From Nostoc foliaceum FACHB-393 (GTDB lineage: Bacteria > Cyanobacteriota > Cyanobacteriia > Cyanobacteriales > Nostocaceae), in assembly GCF_014698505.1 (NCBI RefSeq), contig NZ_JACJTD010000019.1:62001-126000 (forward strand): 64,000 bases of DNA, in the 5' to 3' direction. A program made the position numbers and the translations under genes. This document shows, piece after piece, positions 35,540 to 44,137 of the stretch (its first letter is position 1; the number at the start of each line of letters is the position of its first letter). The notes under the pieces are model-generated. The model was not told the origin of the DNA, ran no database searches, and was given only the letters and a program-made list of their open reading frames with translations.

Positions 35540-37123
35540 TTAACGTACCTCTTTAAGAGTATCAACTTGCTTGGTAAACAACTCAGTAAATAAACTAAGC
35601 ACAGTCCGTTCTTCGCGTACTTTTATATTGGCACTGATAGACATACCTGATTGCAAGGAGACATTTTTACCCTTAATCACTAAGGATTGTTTATCCAATG
35701 AAACTTTTGCCGGAAATCTATAAAACTGATGTGTTTGATCTGGCGGTAATGCGTCTGATCCTATCCCAAGCACTACCCCTTTGATATCGCCGAACTCGCT
35801 GTAAGGAAAGGAGTCAATCCTAACATCTACCTTCATGCCTTTTCGCACAAAACCGATATCTTTGTTAGTGATGAAAACTTCAGCTATATAGTTTTCATTT
35901 GGGACAATTTGCAGCAGTTTTGTAGTCGGATTCGCTACAAATCCAGGGTTTTTCGCTTGCAAATCGAAAACTGTTCCAGCCACAGGCGCACGGAGTTCTT
36001 GATATTTAACATTTAACTGGGTTTGAGAGATTTTACTATTAACATCTGCCAAACGCTGTTCATTATCGAGGATAACTTTCATGAACTGACTATCAATTGT
36101 AGCAATGCGCTGTTTGTTATCAGCTATCTTATCCACAATGTTTTTATCAGAAACAGCTACCGTATTACTTAGCTCTTGCCGTCCTTTTTGAATATCAAAC
36201 TGGAGGCGTTTCTGTTCTTCACCTAGTTGTGCTACTTCCGCAGCGAGGGTTTGTACTTGTTGTTGCTGATTTAGATATTGAAGCTGAGAAATTCCGCCTT
36301 CTTCCGCTAATATTTTCAGTTTATCTAAAATCTGCTGTTGGATTGCTAAACCTGCTTTAGTATCTTCTAGCTTGACTTGGTTTTGAGAAAGTTGTTTTTT
36401 GGTTTTTTCTATTTCTAATTCCGCCGCCGCAGAACGAGAATCTAATTCTCTTTTGGCAATTTGTAGACGTTGCTGTTCATCAATTCCCAGCCGATAATCC
36501 TGACCAGAATTTTTTAATTGAGTCCGCAATAAGTCATTTTCTGCTACTAACGCTGCCCGGCTTTTCAGCAGAAAAGTAGTTTCTTGGGGCAAATTACCGC
36601 GCAAATATAACAATTCAGATCCCGTGCCAGTACTTGCACCCATCAATCGGCGATAAATCTGGTTTTCTTTAATTAATGCAAGGCGAATTTTATTCAAAGA
36701 ATTTAATTCAGCAACAGAAGCGATGGAATCAAAAGTCAGCAGTAAATCTCCTGGCTTGACTTCTTGTCCATCTTTAACATTAACCGTTTTTACCACTCCA
36801 CTAACAGGAGCCTGAACTTCTTTGATTGTTCCTTCTGGCTTTAATTGCCCTGTGGCTGGAACTACTTGCTCAATTTTTGCAAAATAAGCCCAAGTAATCC
36901 CAAAACAGGCTAGCCCCATTAGGGTCACCATGATTGTACGCGACCAAATTGGAGATTGGCGCAAGACAACAGATTGCTCAAATTCTTGAGTACTTGATTT
37001 AATTAAAGCCTCTTGGGCAGCTTTCTGTTGTTTTGTCAGTATCGGTGAATCTTGGTTGATTCCATTTTTTTGATTACCGTTTTTCTGATTGCCGTTGAGG
37101 TGATTACCATTAAGTTGAGTCAT
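35540..37123 (-). CDS. HlyD-family type I secretion adaptor (membrane fusion protein)
   Basis: 527 residues. A cytoplasmic N-terminus with Asn/Gly repeats (NGNHLNGNQKNGNQKNG), one transmembrane helix (~63-82, TIMVTLMGLACFGITWAYF), then a biotinyl-lipoyl half (VQAPVSGVVKTVNVKDGQEVKPGDLLLTFD). A long coiled coil follows (~185-360, Glu/Gln/Leu/Lys-rich), then the second lipoyl half (LRAPVAGTVFDLQAKNPGFV) and a beta barrel with GMKVDVRIDSFPYSEFG (HlyD signature). It would link the ABC exporter to a TolC-type channel. 73 bp downstream of the ABC gene on the same strand, so probably co-transcribed. Confidence 0.93.
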   Translation of the reverse strand: MTQLNGNHLNGNQKNGNQKNGINQDSPILTKQQKAAQEALIKSSTQEFEQSVVLRQSPIWSRTIMVTLMGLACFGITWAYFAKIEQVVPATGQLKPEGTIKEVQAPVSGVVKTVNVKDGQEVKPGDLLLTFDSIASVAELNSLNKIRLALIKENQIYRRLMGASTGTGSELLYLRGNLPQETTFLLKSRAALVAENDLLRTQLKNSGQDYRLGIDEQQRLQIAKRELDSRSAAAELEIEKTKKQLSQNQVKLEDTKAGLAIQQQILDKLKILAEEGGISQLQYLNQQQQVQTLAAEVAQLGEEQKRLQFDIQKGRQELSNTVAVSDKNIVDKIADNKQRIATIDSQFMKVILDNEQRLADVNSKISQTQLNVKYQELRAPVAGTVFDLQAKNPGFVANPTTKLLQIVPNENYIAEVFITNKDIGFVRKGMKVDVRIDSFPYSEFGDIKGVVLGIGSDALPPDQTHQFYRFPAKVSLDKQSLVIKGKNVSLQSGMSISANIKVREERTVLSLFTELFTKQVDTLKEVR

Positions 37124-37196
37124 AACGATTTTGGATTTTTTCTAGGGTGGGCAATGTTTACCAATGCTAAAAACTTTTGCTCCCAGCAATGACTAA

Positions 37197-40100
37197 TTAC
37201 AAGTTCACATCTTGTTGCTGATACAGGTAATAATAATGACCTTTAGTAGACATTAATTCTTGATGGCTACCTTGTTCTATAACCCTGCTATTATCCATGA
37301 CAACGATCATATCTGCATTACTTACGGTGTTCAGCCGATGGGTAATAAAAAATACTGTATCACCCTTGAATGCTTTGGCTAAATTGAGACATATTTGCCG
37401 CTCTGTGGGATAGTCTAATGCGCTGGTTGCTTCATCTAAAACTAATAATTTTGGTCGTTGTAAAACAGAGCGAGCGATCGCAATTCTTTGCCGTTGTCCA
37501 CCTGAAAGTGCAGAACCCCGTTCTCCCACACGCGTGTTGTAACCGTTGGGCAAATTCATAATAAATTCGTGGGCGCACGCAACTTGAGCCGCTTCGATAA
37601 TTTCTTCGGTTGTCGCATCGGGATTCGTTAGGGCAATATTTTCCTGAACGCTGCCGTCAAACAACAGCGTTTCTTGGGGAACTACGCCAATTTGTCGTCG
37701 TAGAGAATAAAGTTCTACTTTGGCAATATCATAACCATCAATCAAAATTCTGCCGGACTCAGTTTCGTAAAGCCTGAGCAGTAACTTCATCATCGTACTT
37801 TTACCAGACCCGCTTTGTCCGACAATACCGATAAATTTCCCTGGTGCAAATTCGAGGTTGACATTAGAAAGTTGTAAAGGGCCACTTGTACCAAAGCGGA
37901 AGGAAACATTTTCATATTTCACTGCTCCCTTAATCGCAGGTAAGGGTATGTTGTAGCGGTCTGTTTCTCCTTCTTGTGGGGTATCGACAATATCGCTTAA
38001 ACGCTCCAGAGACAAGGCTGTTTCTTGGAAGCTTTGCCAAAGTTGAGCTAAACGCAATATTGGGCTGGTGACATAACCCGATATAATTCTAAAGGCAATT
38101 AATTCGCCTAAAGTTAATTCTCCTTGGAGTACTAGATAAGCTCCTACCCACAAAACTAATAAGCTGCTGAGTTTGTTGAGAAAGCTGCTGGTAGAATTGG
38201 CGAGGGTGGAAGTCACAACTGTTTTAAAACCAGCAGCGACAAACCGAGCATAACGCTCTTGCCAGGAAAAGCGCGATCGCAATTCGATATTTTGCGCTTT
38301 TACTGTTTGAATTCCTGACATCACCTCCACTAAATAAGATTGAGTTTCGGCGTTGCGTTCGGCTTTGGCACGTAACTGTCTGCTAATGGTGGGAGAAGCA
38401 ATTAAGGTGATCACGATAAACACTGGAATTGTGCTTAAGCCTACTAAGGTGAGTTGCCAACTGTAAATCAGCATCACACCGATATACACCACCGAGAATA
38501 GAGCATCCAACCCCACTGTTAAAGCAGTACCTGTGAGGAATTGACGGATATTTTCTAGTTCGTTGATGCGAGTGGAAAGTTCACCCACCGGTCGGCGTTC
38601 AAAGTAACGCAGTGGTAAACGTAGTAAATGGTCAATAATTTGCGACCCTAAACCCATATCGATCCGGTTGGTGGTATCGACAAATAAGTAGGTTCTTAAG
38701 GTAGTTAGTACTGCTTCAAATAGCCCAACGACTAATAGCAGAATCCCTAAAATATGTAGTGTGCCAATACTATTTTGAGTGATAACTTTATCAATAATTA
38801 ACTGAACTACCAGAGGATTTGCCAACGCTGCCAGCTGCACGAAAAAGGAAGCGATAAAGACTTCTATCAGAACTCGACGGTGGCGTGACAAATAGGGTAT
38901 AAACCACCGTAAACTAAAGCGTTCTTGGGGTGTTTCTTTGGTAGCAGTTAGCAGTAATACCCTAACTTTGGGCGGAAAGTCGGTTGGATCAACATCTAAT
39001 TGTTCAACTAATTGAGCGGGTTTGCAGCGCACAATTCCTTGGGATGGCACACCTACAATCACGGTATTTGCATCCGCTTCATATAAAACGGCAAAATTAT
39101 CACCATAGCGAATCAATGCCGGTGTAGGAATGCGCGCCACTGAGGCGATTGGTAGTTCTATCAACTGTGCTTTAAGTCCGATTAACTCTGCCAGGTAAGC
39201 AGTAACTTGAAACGATATAACCCCCTGACGTTTGACTTGCTCAGTTAAGATACGGCGAACTACTTCTCGACGGAACGGCATTTCTAGGTGCTTCGCAACC
39301 ATTTGGAAGCAGGCGAAGGCTGTATTTAATTCTCCCTTACCACTAAAAAATGGGTATTTGTGTTTTGACGAACTCTTTGAGGTCTGGGGGGCTATCTGTG
39401 GAACTATTTCGTCTGATGCGTAGGGAATATCTAATTCCTCTGCGCTATCTGATTTGGTGTCACTTACTGCAAGTTCTATCTGATGACTATCTTCCAATAT
39501 CAAATCTGACGGATGTATACCAAGCAACCGTGCGGGGTTTTGACCTATAACCTGGATTTTGTCTCTATCGTCGTCTGATTCTAAGCGATCGCCAGGTGAT
39601 AAATTCGTGACTGTACCACCGCCACTCACAAACCAGACGCTTTTGTTATCGAGTTGGTTGAATGGAGTTTTTCCTGGAGGTAAGTATTGTACTTTTGCCT
39701 GTGGTAAGGCTTTTTCTGTCAGTTCTCTGAGATTTAAAGTAGCGATCGCTTGCTTTTGCCAATAGGAGCCGAGAATATCGAAAACTTCCACCAAATAACT
39801 GCGGTTCTTGCGAGCATCGGCAAAAGCTGGGTATGAAGCCAGAAAGCTAAAATATGCGGTTGCACTCAAGGTTAAACATACTACTTCGGTGGAGGCGATC
39901 GCTGTCTCACAGGCGACTTCACGCAACAAACCAATTTCGCCGATAATTTCCCCAGGTTGCAGTAATTTTAGGGTAATTGGCATTTGCGTCTGGGGGTCAT
40001 ATCCCAACAGGCGCACTTGTCCCTCATAAATGATCGTGATGCGTTCCGGGAGACTTTCTTTACCGATGATTTTCTGACCTATGCGATAGCGCCAGGCTTG

Positions 40101-40199
40101 CAGCTGTTCTGATAGATTAGCGATCGCTCCATCTGGTAAGTGATCAAACCCTTCTAGGGTAGTGAGAAATTCGAGAAAAGTGTTCTTAATATAAGTCAT
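37197..40199 (-). CDS. Type I secretion ABC exporter with N-terminal cyclic-nucleotide-binding-type and C39-like domains
   Basis: 1000 residues from ATG 40199. Residues ~15-150 resemble a cyclic-nucleotide-binding (CNB) fold: ERITIIYEGQVRLLGYD, LKLLQPGEIIGEIGLLREVACE (PBC-like). A C39-peptidase-like domain follows (~285-400): the core reads GELNTAFACFQM, where Thr stands at the place of the catalytic Cys and Asn at the Asp, so it is probably a non-cleaving C39-like domain as in HlyB. Then six transmembrane helices (~430-700) and the ATPase: Walker A IVGQSGSGKST (~797), Q-loop, signature LSGGQRQRIAIARS, Walker B LLVLDEATSALD, H-loop ITHRLN. It would export the large proteins encoded upstream. 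Predicted first gene of the ABC-HlyD pair. Confidence 0.93.
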   Translation of the reverse strand: MTYIKNTFLEFLTTLEGFDHLPDGAIANLSEQLQAWRYRIGQKIIGKESLPERITIIYEGQVRLLGYDPQTQMPITLKLLQPGEIIGEIGLLREVACETAIASTEVVCLTLSATAYFSFLASYPAFADARKNRSYLVEVFDILGSYWQKQAIATLNLRELTEKALPQAKVQYLPPGKTPFNQLDNKSVWFVSGGGTVTNLSPGDRLESDDDRDKIQVIGQNPARLLGIHPSDLILEDSHQIELAVSDTKSDSAEELDIPYASDEIVPQIAPQTSKSSSKHKYPFFSGKGELNTAFACFQMVAKHLEMPFRREVVRRILTEQVKRQGVISFQVTAYLAELIGLKAQLIELPIASVARIPTPALIRYGDNFAVLYEADANTVIVGVPSQGIVRCKPAQLVEQLDVDPTDFPPKVRVLLLTATKETPQERFSLRWFIPYLSRHRRVLIEVFIASFFVQLAALANPLVVQLIIDKVITQNSIGTLHILGILLLVVGLFEAVLTTLRTYLFVDTTNRIDMGLGSQIIDHLLRLPLRYFERRPVGELSTRINELENIRQFLTGTALTVGLDALFSVVYIGVMLIYSWQLTLVGLSTIPVFIVITLIASPTISRQLRAKAERNAETQSYLVEVMSGIQTVKAQNIELRSRFSWQERYARFVAAGFKTVVTSTLANSTSSFLNKLSSLLVLWVGAYLVLQGELTLGELIAFRIISGYVTSPILRLAQLWQSFQETALSLERLSDIVDTPQEGETDRYNIPLPAIKGAVKYENVSFRFGTSGPLQLSNVNLEFAPGKFIGIVGQSGSGKSTMMKLLLRLYETESGRILIDGYDIAKVELYSLRRQIGVVPQETLLFDGSVQENIALTNPDATTEEIIEAAQVACAHEFIMNLPNGYNTRVGERGSALSGGQRQRIAIARSVLQRPKLLVLDEATSALDYPTERQICLNLAKAFKGDTVFFITHRLNTVSNADMIVVMDNSRVIEQGSHQELMSTKGHYYYLYQQQDVNL

Positions 40200-40957
40200 A
40201 TAAAACAAGTCGTAGGTAAAAGTCAGGAATAAAGTCGAAAATATTAGGGAATAACTCTTTTATTAACAGTGGTAGTGTTTGGTTTTATGCCAGTAGTGCC
40301 AAGACTTCTATGGCATTTAGTGTAGCTAAATATGTAAAAACACAGAGTGGAAGTTCGTCTAAATTGCAGACCTGCATTCAGATCACAGGGTTGCAAATGT
40401 TATACGTTGTTCAAAACAAAGATAATGTAAATAGATCGAGGATAAGTTATCACTTAGTTAACGTTACATAATTTATACAAATTTAAAAGTAATATTTAGT
40501 ATTGCAAGTATGTAAGATTGATACTCATCATCAAACCAAGACACAGAAACGCGGTTGTTAAATTTAGCGTTGCATATTTTAATTTGTGATAATCAACATG
40601 AAAATATCACAGATGCTTTCCTAAGTAAATACCCTAATGAAGAATTATGTAATAAAAAAAACTTTAAATTTCTGAATTATTTTTTACAAATTCTTGAATA
40701 TAGGGATTGACAGTATCACTGATGGCGAAAGACAGTGAGCTTTCCTCGCTAAACAGCGCTATGCTCGATTTATGAAAGAATTCTCCATCAATTTTTTGCT
40801 AGCTTAATTTAAGAAAAATTAACTGGAAAAGTGAAGGTGAAGATTTTTTGTCACCTTACAAGAATCAACTATTAAATTTATGAAGGAAAGATAATAACTG
40901 CCTTCAGTAAATTTACTAGTTTAATTAATATCGAGTCTATTTAATTGCTCCGCATAA
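40200..40957. other. Intergenic region upstream of the ABC exporter
   Basis: About 760 bp, AT-rich, no gene seen. Between the VCBS gene's terminator and the ABC exporter's start, so it should hold the exporter promoter. Confidence 0.45.
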
Positions 40958-40991
40958 AATAGCCTCATCCCGGTTGCGGGATGAGGCTATT
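40958..40991 (-). terminator. Strong hairpin terminator of the VCBS-protein gene
   Basis: Perfect 15-bp inverted repeat AATAGCCTCATCCCG / CGGGATGAGGCTATT with a 4-nt loop. On the minus strand it is followed by TTTATG, 32 bp after the stop codon. Confidence 0.8.
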
Positions 40992-41023
40992 ATGTTTTAC
41001 TAAGTAATTACTCGTATTGGATA

Positions 41024-43756
41024 TTATGCAAGATTGACACTTAAATTTACCTGCACAATCACATCGTTGTAATCTTTATCACCACCATTTGCTAAATCTT
41101 CAAAACCAAAGGTGTTATTTCCCAACAGTCGAATGTGATCTACCTTATCTGAGTTAGCGCCCAAGAATGAGAAGTAAACATTCTTACTGGTATTCCCATT
41201 AAGAATTGCATCGGGTTTACCATCCACAATAATAAATGGTGCAAACAGAGAATTCGGCCCAAAAGTGCCAGTGTAATTTGCCGTACCTTGGTTGTCCACC
41301 GCCAAGTCAACACCTCCAACACGCCCACGCATAGCAGCTTGAGCGTAACCAGCCTGCCCAACGAGAATATCTGCTTTGCCATCACCGTTGGTGTCAATAC
41401 CACCATTCTCATCAGCCACCTGATAGAAGCCGACAAAGTTGTTGTAAGATGCTTCTCTGTTGACTGTAAACTCAGCTGTTACTAACTGTGTCACACTCCG
41501 TAAATCAATCAGTTCGCCTTGATATTTGCCTTGCAGACCAGTACCTAAAGATACCTCTTGCTCTGTTGCCTGAATATCCACAACCAAATTCTGGAAGTTG
41601 AGAGAAAACCCTTCACCCTCTATGTTGCTATTTGTAGCTGAGGAAAAAACGACACTTGAGAAAGAAGTTTTTCCAGACAGTACAGCCTGAGTAGTACTGT
41701 TAGATATCATATAGAATCTGAGCTTCGTACCAGACTCGAATTCTAAGATATTTTTCAAGTCATCGTTCTTAAAACCCTTAGGCAGTTTAGCAATAGAGGA
41801 TAAAATCACCTTGGAACGCTCCAGAGCCACTCGCGTATAACCCTCTGCACCAGGCGCTATGCCGTTAATTCTACCTTCATCATCGTCAACAGCAAATACA
41901 CACAGTTCATTCACCTCTTTAGCGCTGTTGTTTTTTATCTTAATTGAGAGCTTTCCTTTACGACCCTTAACTTTACTGTTGACGATAAAGATATTCTGAG
42001 TAATATTGACTAGCTGGAAAATCGTTGTTATCTGGGTATTTGTATTAGACCCAAAGCCATCAATATTAACATCCAATTCCTTGTCCAAATAAAGCCCACC
42101 AAGGTCAGTAGTGCGAACGCGAATTTTATAACTAGATTTAGTCGCGTCAGATTTAATTTTTAAGCTATCTCCCTCGATAATGAATGCACCATTATCAGTA
42201 TCGCCAGTACCCGCTACCAAACTATAAGTGTGTTCATCGTCTTGGTCTGGATCAATGGTGTTGAAGTTACCGATGATTTTTTTATCATCATCGTCATTAT
42301 CATCTCCATCACCACTACCATTATCGTCATCATCATCATCATCGTCGTCATCTCCATCACCACTACCATTATCGTCATCATCATCGTCGTCATCGTCATC
42401 GTCATCGCTGATAGCGGTAAATATTAAGTTCGTGGGAATTTCGTTAACGTTGTTGACATTGATAACTAACTCTTTCTCAAAGATGAATCCAGCAATGTCA
42501 GTGCTAGATACTCGAATGTTGTAAGTTGATTTGCTTTCAAAATCAGGGGAATTAATTATTTGTAGGCTATCATCAACAATGGTGAAGAAAGTATTATCAG
42601 TATCGCCAGTACCCGCTATTAAACTATAGGTGTACACCTCGTTGGTGTCTAAGCTAGTAGTGAGAGTGGCAACAGAAGTTGCCGCAGCCACATTCTCATT
42701 TACACTGGTAACATTCAACATCAAGTCTCTATTTAGAAGCACAGAGACATTGTTAGAGCTGGAGTTAGCTACCACCAAATCGAGTTTGCTGTCACCGTTA
42801 ATGTCTGCCACAGCAACGGACTCAGGATTTGAACCGACTGTGAAGTTGGTGGCAGTGCCAAAGCTGCCATTGCCATTGTTCAGCAGCACAGAGACATTGT
42901 TAGAACCAGAATTAGCTACCACCAAGTCCAGTTTGCTGTCACCGTTAATATCTGCCACCGCAACAGAACGAGGACTTGTCCCGATTGCGAAGGTGGTGGC
43001 AGCGTTAAAGCCGCCACTGCCATTGTTCAGTAGCACAGAGACATTGTTGGAACTATAATTCGCTACTACTAAGTCTAGGTTGCCGTCACCGTCAAAGTCT
43101 TCCACAGCAAGGGAACGGGGACTTGTCCCAACTGTGAAATTGGTGGGAGCATTAAAGCCACCACTGCCATCGTTCAGCAACACCGAGACATTGTTGTCAT
43201 CAGAGTTCGTTACCACCAAGTCTAGCTTGCCGTCACCGTCAAGGTCTCCCACAGCAACGGAACGGGGACTTGTCCCAACTGTGAAATTGGTGGCAGCGTT
43301 AAAGCTGCCACTGCCATTGTTCAGCAGCACAGAGACATTGTTGTCCGCAAAGTTCGTTACTACCAAGTCTAGGTTGTCGTCACCGTCAAAGTCTCCCACA
43401 GCAACGAAACTAGGACTTGTCCCGACCGTGAAGTTGGTGGGAGCGCCAAAGCCGCCACTGCCATTGTTCAGCAGCACCGAGATATTGTTGTCAGCAAAGT
43501 TCGTTACTACAAAGTCTAGTTTGGTGTCACCGTCAAAGTCGGCTACAGCAACCAAGCTAGGACTTCCACCAGTTGTGTAGTCAGTGGCAGTGCCAAAGCT
43601 GCCATTACCATCGTTCAGTAGCACCGAGACATTATTGTCATCGGAGTTAGCTACCACCAAGTCCTTTTTACTGTCACCATCAATATCTGCCACCGTAACG
43701 GAAGTGGGATTTGTTCCAGCTAGGAAGTTAATGGCATTTGTAAATGATGCGGTCAT
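41024..43756 (-). CDS. Large VCBS-repeat / cadherin-like / DUF4114 calcium-binding exoprotein
   Basis: 910 residues, no signal peptide. Residues ~1-340: seven FG-GAP/VCBS-type repeats of 49 residues, each with a DxDGDxxxD loop (DIDGDSKKD, DFDGDGNLD, DINGDSKLD) and an NNVSVLLNxGxGxF end, forming a beta-propeller-like calcium protein. Then two cadherin-like modules (YSLIAGTGDTDNTFF..., YSLVAGTGDTDNGAF...) separated by an Asp-rich linker (~450-490). A middle beta region precedes a DUF4114 domain at the C-terminus (GFEDLANGGDKDYNDVIVQV). Such proteins are type I-secreted adhesins or surface proteins; the ABC-HlyD pair lies directly downstream on the same strand. Role likely in surface or matrix contact; no enzyme domain seen. 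Confidence 0.88.
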   Translation of the reverse strand: MTASFTNAINFLAGTNPTSVTVADIDGDSKKDLVVANSDDNNVSVLLNDGNGSFGTATDYTTGGSPSLVAVADFDGDTKLDFVVTNFADNNISVLLNNGSGGFGAPTNFTVGTSPSFVAVGDFDGDDNLDLVVTNFADNNVSVLLNNGSGSFNAATNFTVGTSPRSVAVGDLDGDGKLDLVVTNSDDNNVSVLLNDGSGGFNAPTNFTVGTSPRSLAVEDFDGDGNLDLVVANYSSNNVSVLLNNGSGGFNAATTFAIGTSPRSVAVADINGDSKLDLVVANSGSNNVSVLLNNGNGSFGTATNFTVGSNPESVAVADINGDSKLDLVVANSSSNNVSVLLNRDLMLNVTSVNENVAAATSVATLTTSLDTNEVYTYSLIAGTGDTDNTFFTIVDDSLQIINSPDFESKSTYNIRVSSTDIAGFIFEKELVINVNNVNEIPTNLIFTAISDDDDDDDDDDDDNGSGDGDDDDDDDDDDNGSGDGDDNDDDDKKIIGNFNTIDPDQDDEHTYSLVAGTGDTDNGAFIIEGDSLKIKSDATKSSYKIRVRTTDLGGLYLDKELDVNIDGFGSNTNTQITTIFQLVNITQNIFIVNSKVKGRKGKLSIKIKNNSAKEVNELCVFAVDDDEGRINGIAPGAEGYTRVALERSKVILSSIAKLPKGFKNDDLKNILEFESGTKLRFYMISNSTTQAVLSGKTSFSSVVFSSATNSNIEGEGFSLNFQNLVVDIQATEQEVSLGTGLQGKYQGELIDLRSVTQLVTAEFTVNREASYNNFVGFYQVADENGGIDTNGDGKADILVGQAGYAQAAMRGRVGGVDLAVDNQGTANYTGTFGPNSLFAPFIIVDGKPDAILNGNTSKNVYFSFLGANSDKVDHIRLLGNNTFGFEDLANGGDKDYNDVIVQVNLSVNLA
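42284..42412 (-). repeat. Asp-codon microsatellite in the VCBS-protein gene
   Basis: Dense GAT/GAC runs interrupted by two near-identical NGSGDGD-coding segments. In-frame triplet repeat, so length changes would not shift the frame. Confidence 0.85.
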
Positions 43757-44060
43757 AATTGTTTTGAAGTATGATATTTGGTTGCCTCACACCTGTTTGT
43801 ATTGAAATAGCAAGATAGTTAATAAAGGTAATATTCTTTGCTACCAAGGTGAGGAATGTACTATACAGCTTATTGTCTAATTTTTAGGAAAACCTCAGCG
43901 AATACACGTACAAAATTCCAATTTAGTGCTTATGCAAAGGCTTTATTAGCGATCGCATTTACATATACATGGCTTACGTCAGTGTCACAAAAAAGATGTA
44001 AATTTAAGTTTGTAGTAGGTACTAAAGTGGCTGAACCGTATTGTATTCTTTCCGCAAATT
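43757..44060. other. Intergenic
   Basis: About 300 bp between two minus-strand genes; holds the VCBS-gene promoter. A 68-codon plus-strand frame (43856-44062) shows no family resemblance and is not called. Confidence 0.4.
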
Positions 44061-44090
44061 AAAAAACCCCATCCTGTAAGCAAGATGAGG
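44061..44090 (-). terminator. Rho-independent terminator of the GDPD/RTX gene
   Basis: On the minus strand CCTCATC ... GATGGGG (one G-T pair) followed by six T, about 48 bp after the stop codon. Confidence 0.85.
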
Positions 44091-44137
44091 TTGCAAAACT
44101 TTACTAAATTAGCTGTATGAAATTGAAAAATTAAAAC

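Noticed and set aside
43856-44062. 68-codon plus-strand frame between the exoprotein genes
   Set aside because: Runs into the terminator of the opposite-strand gene, with no ribosome-binding site or family.
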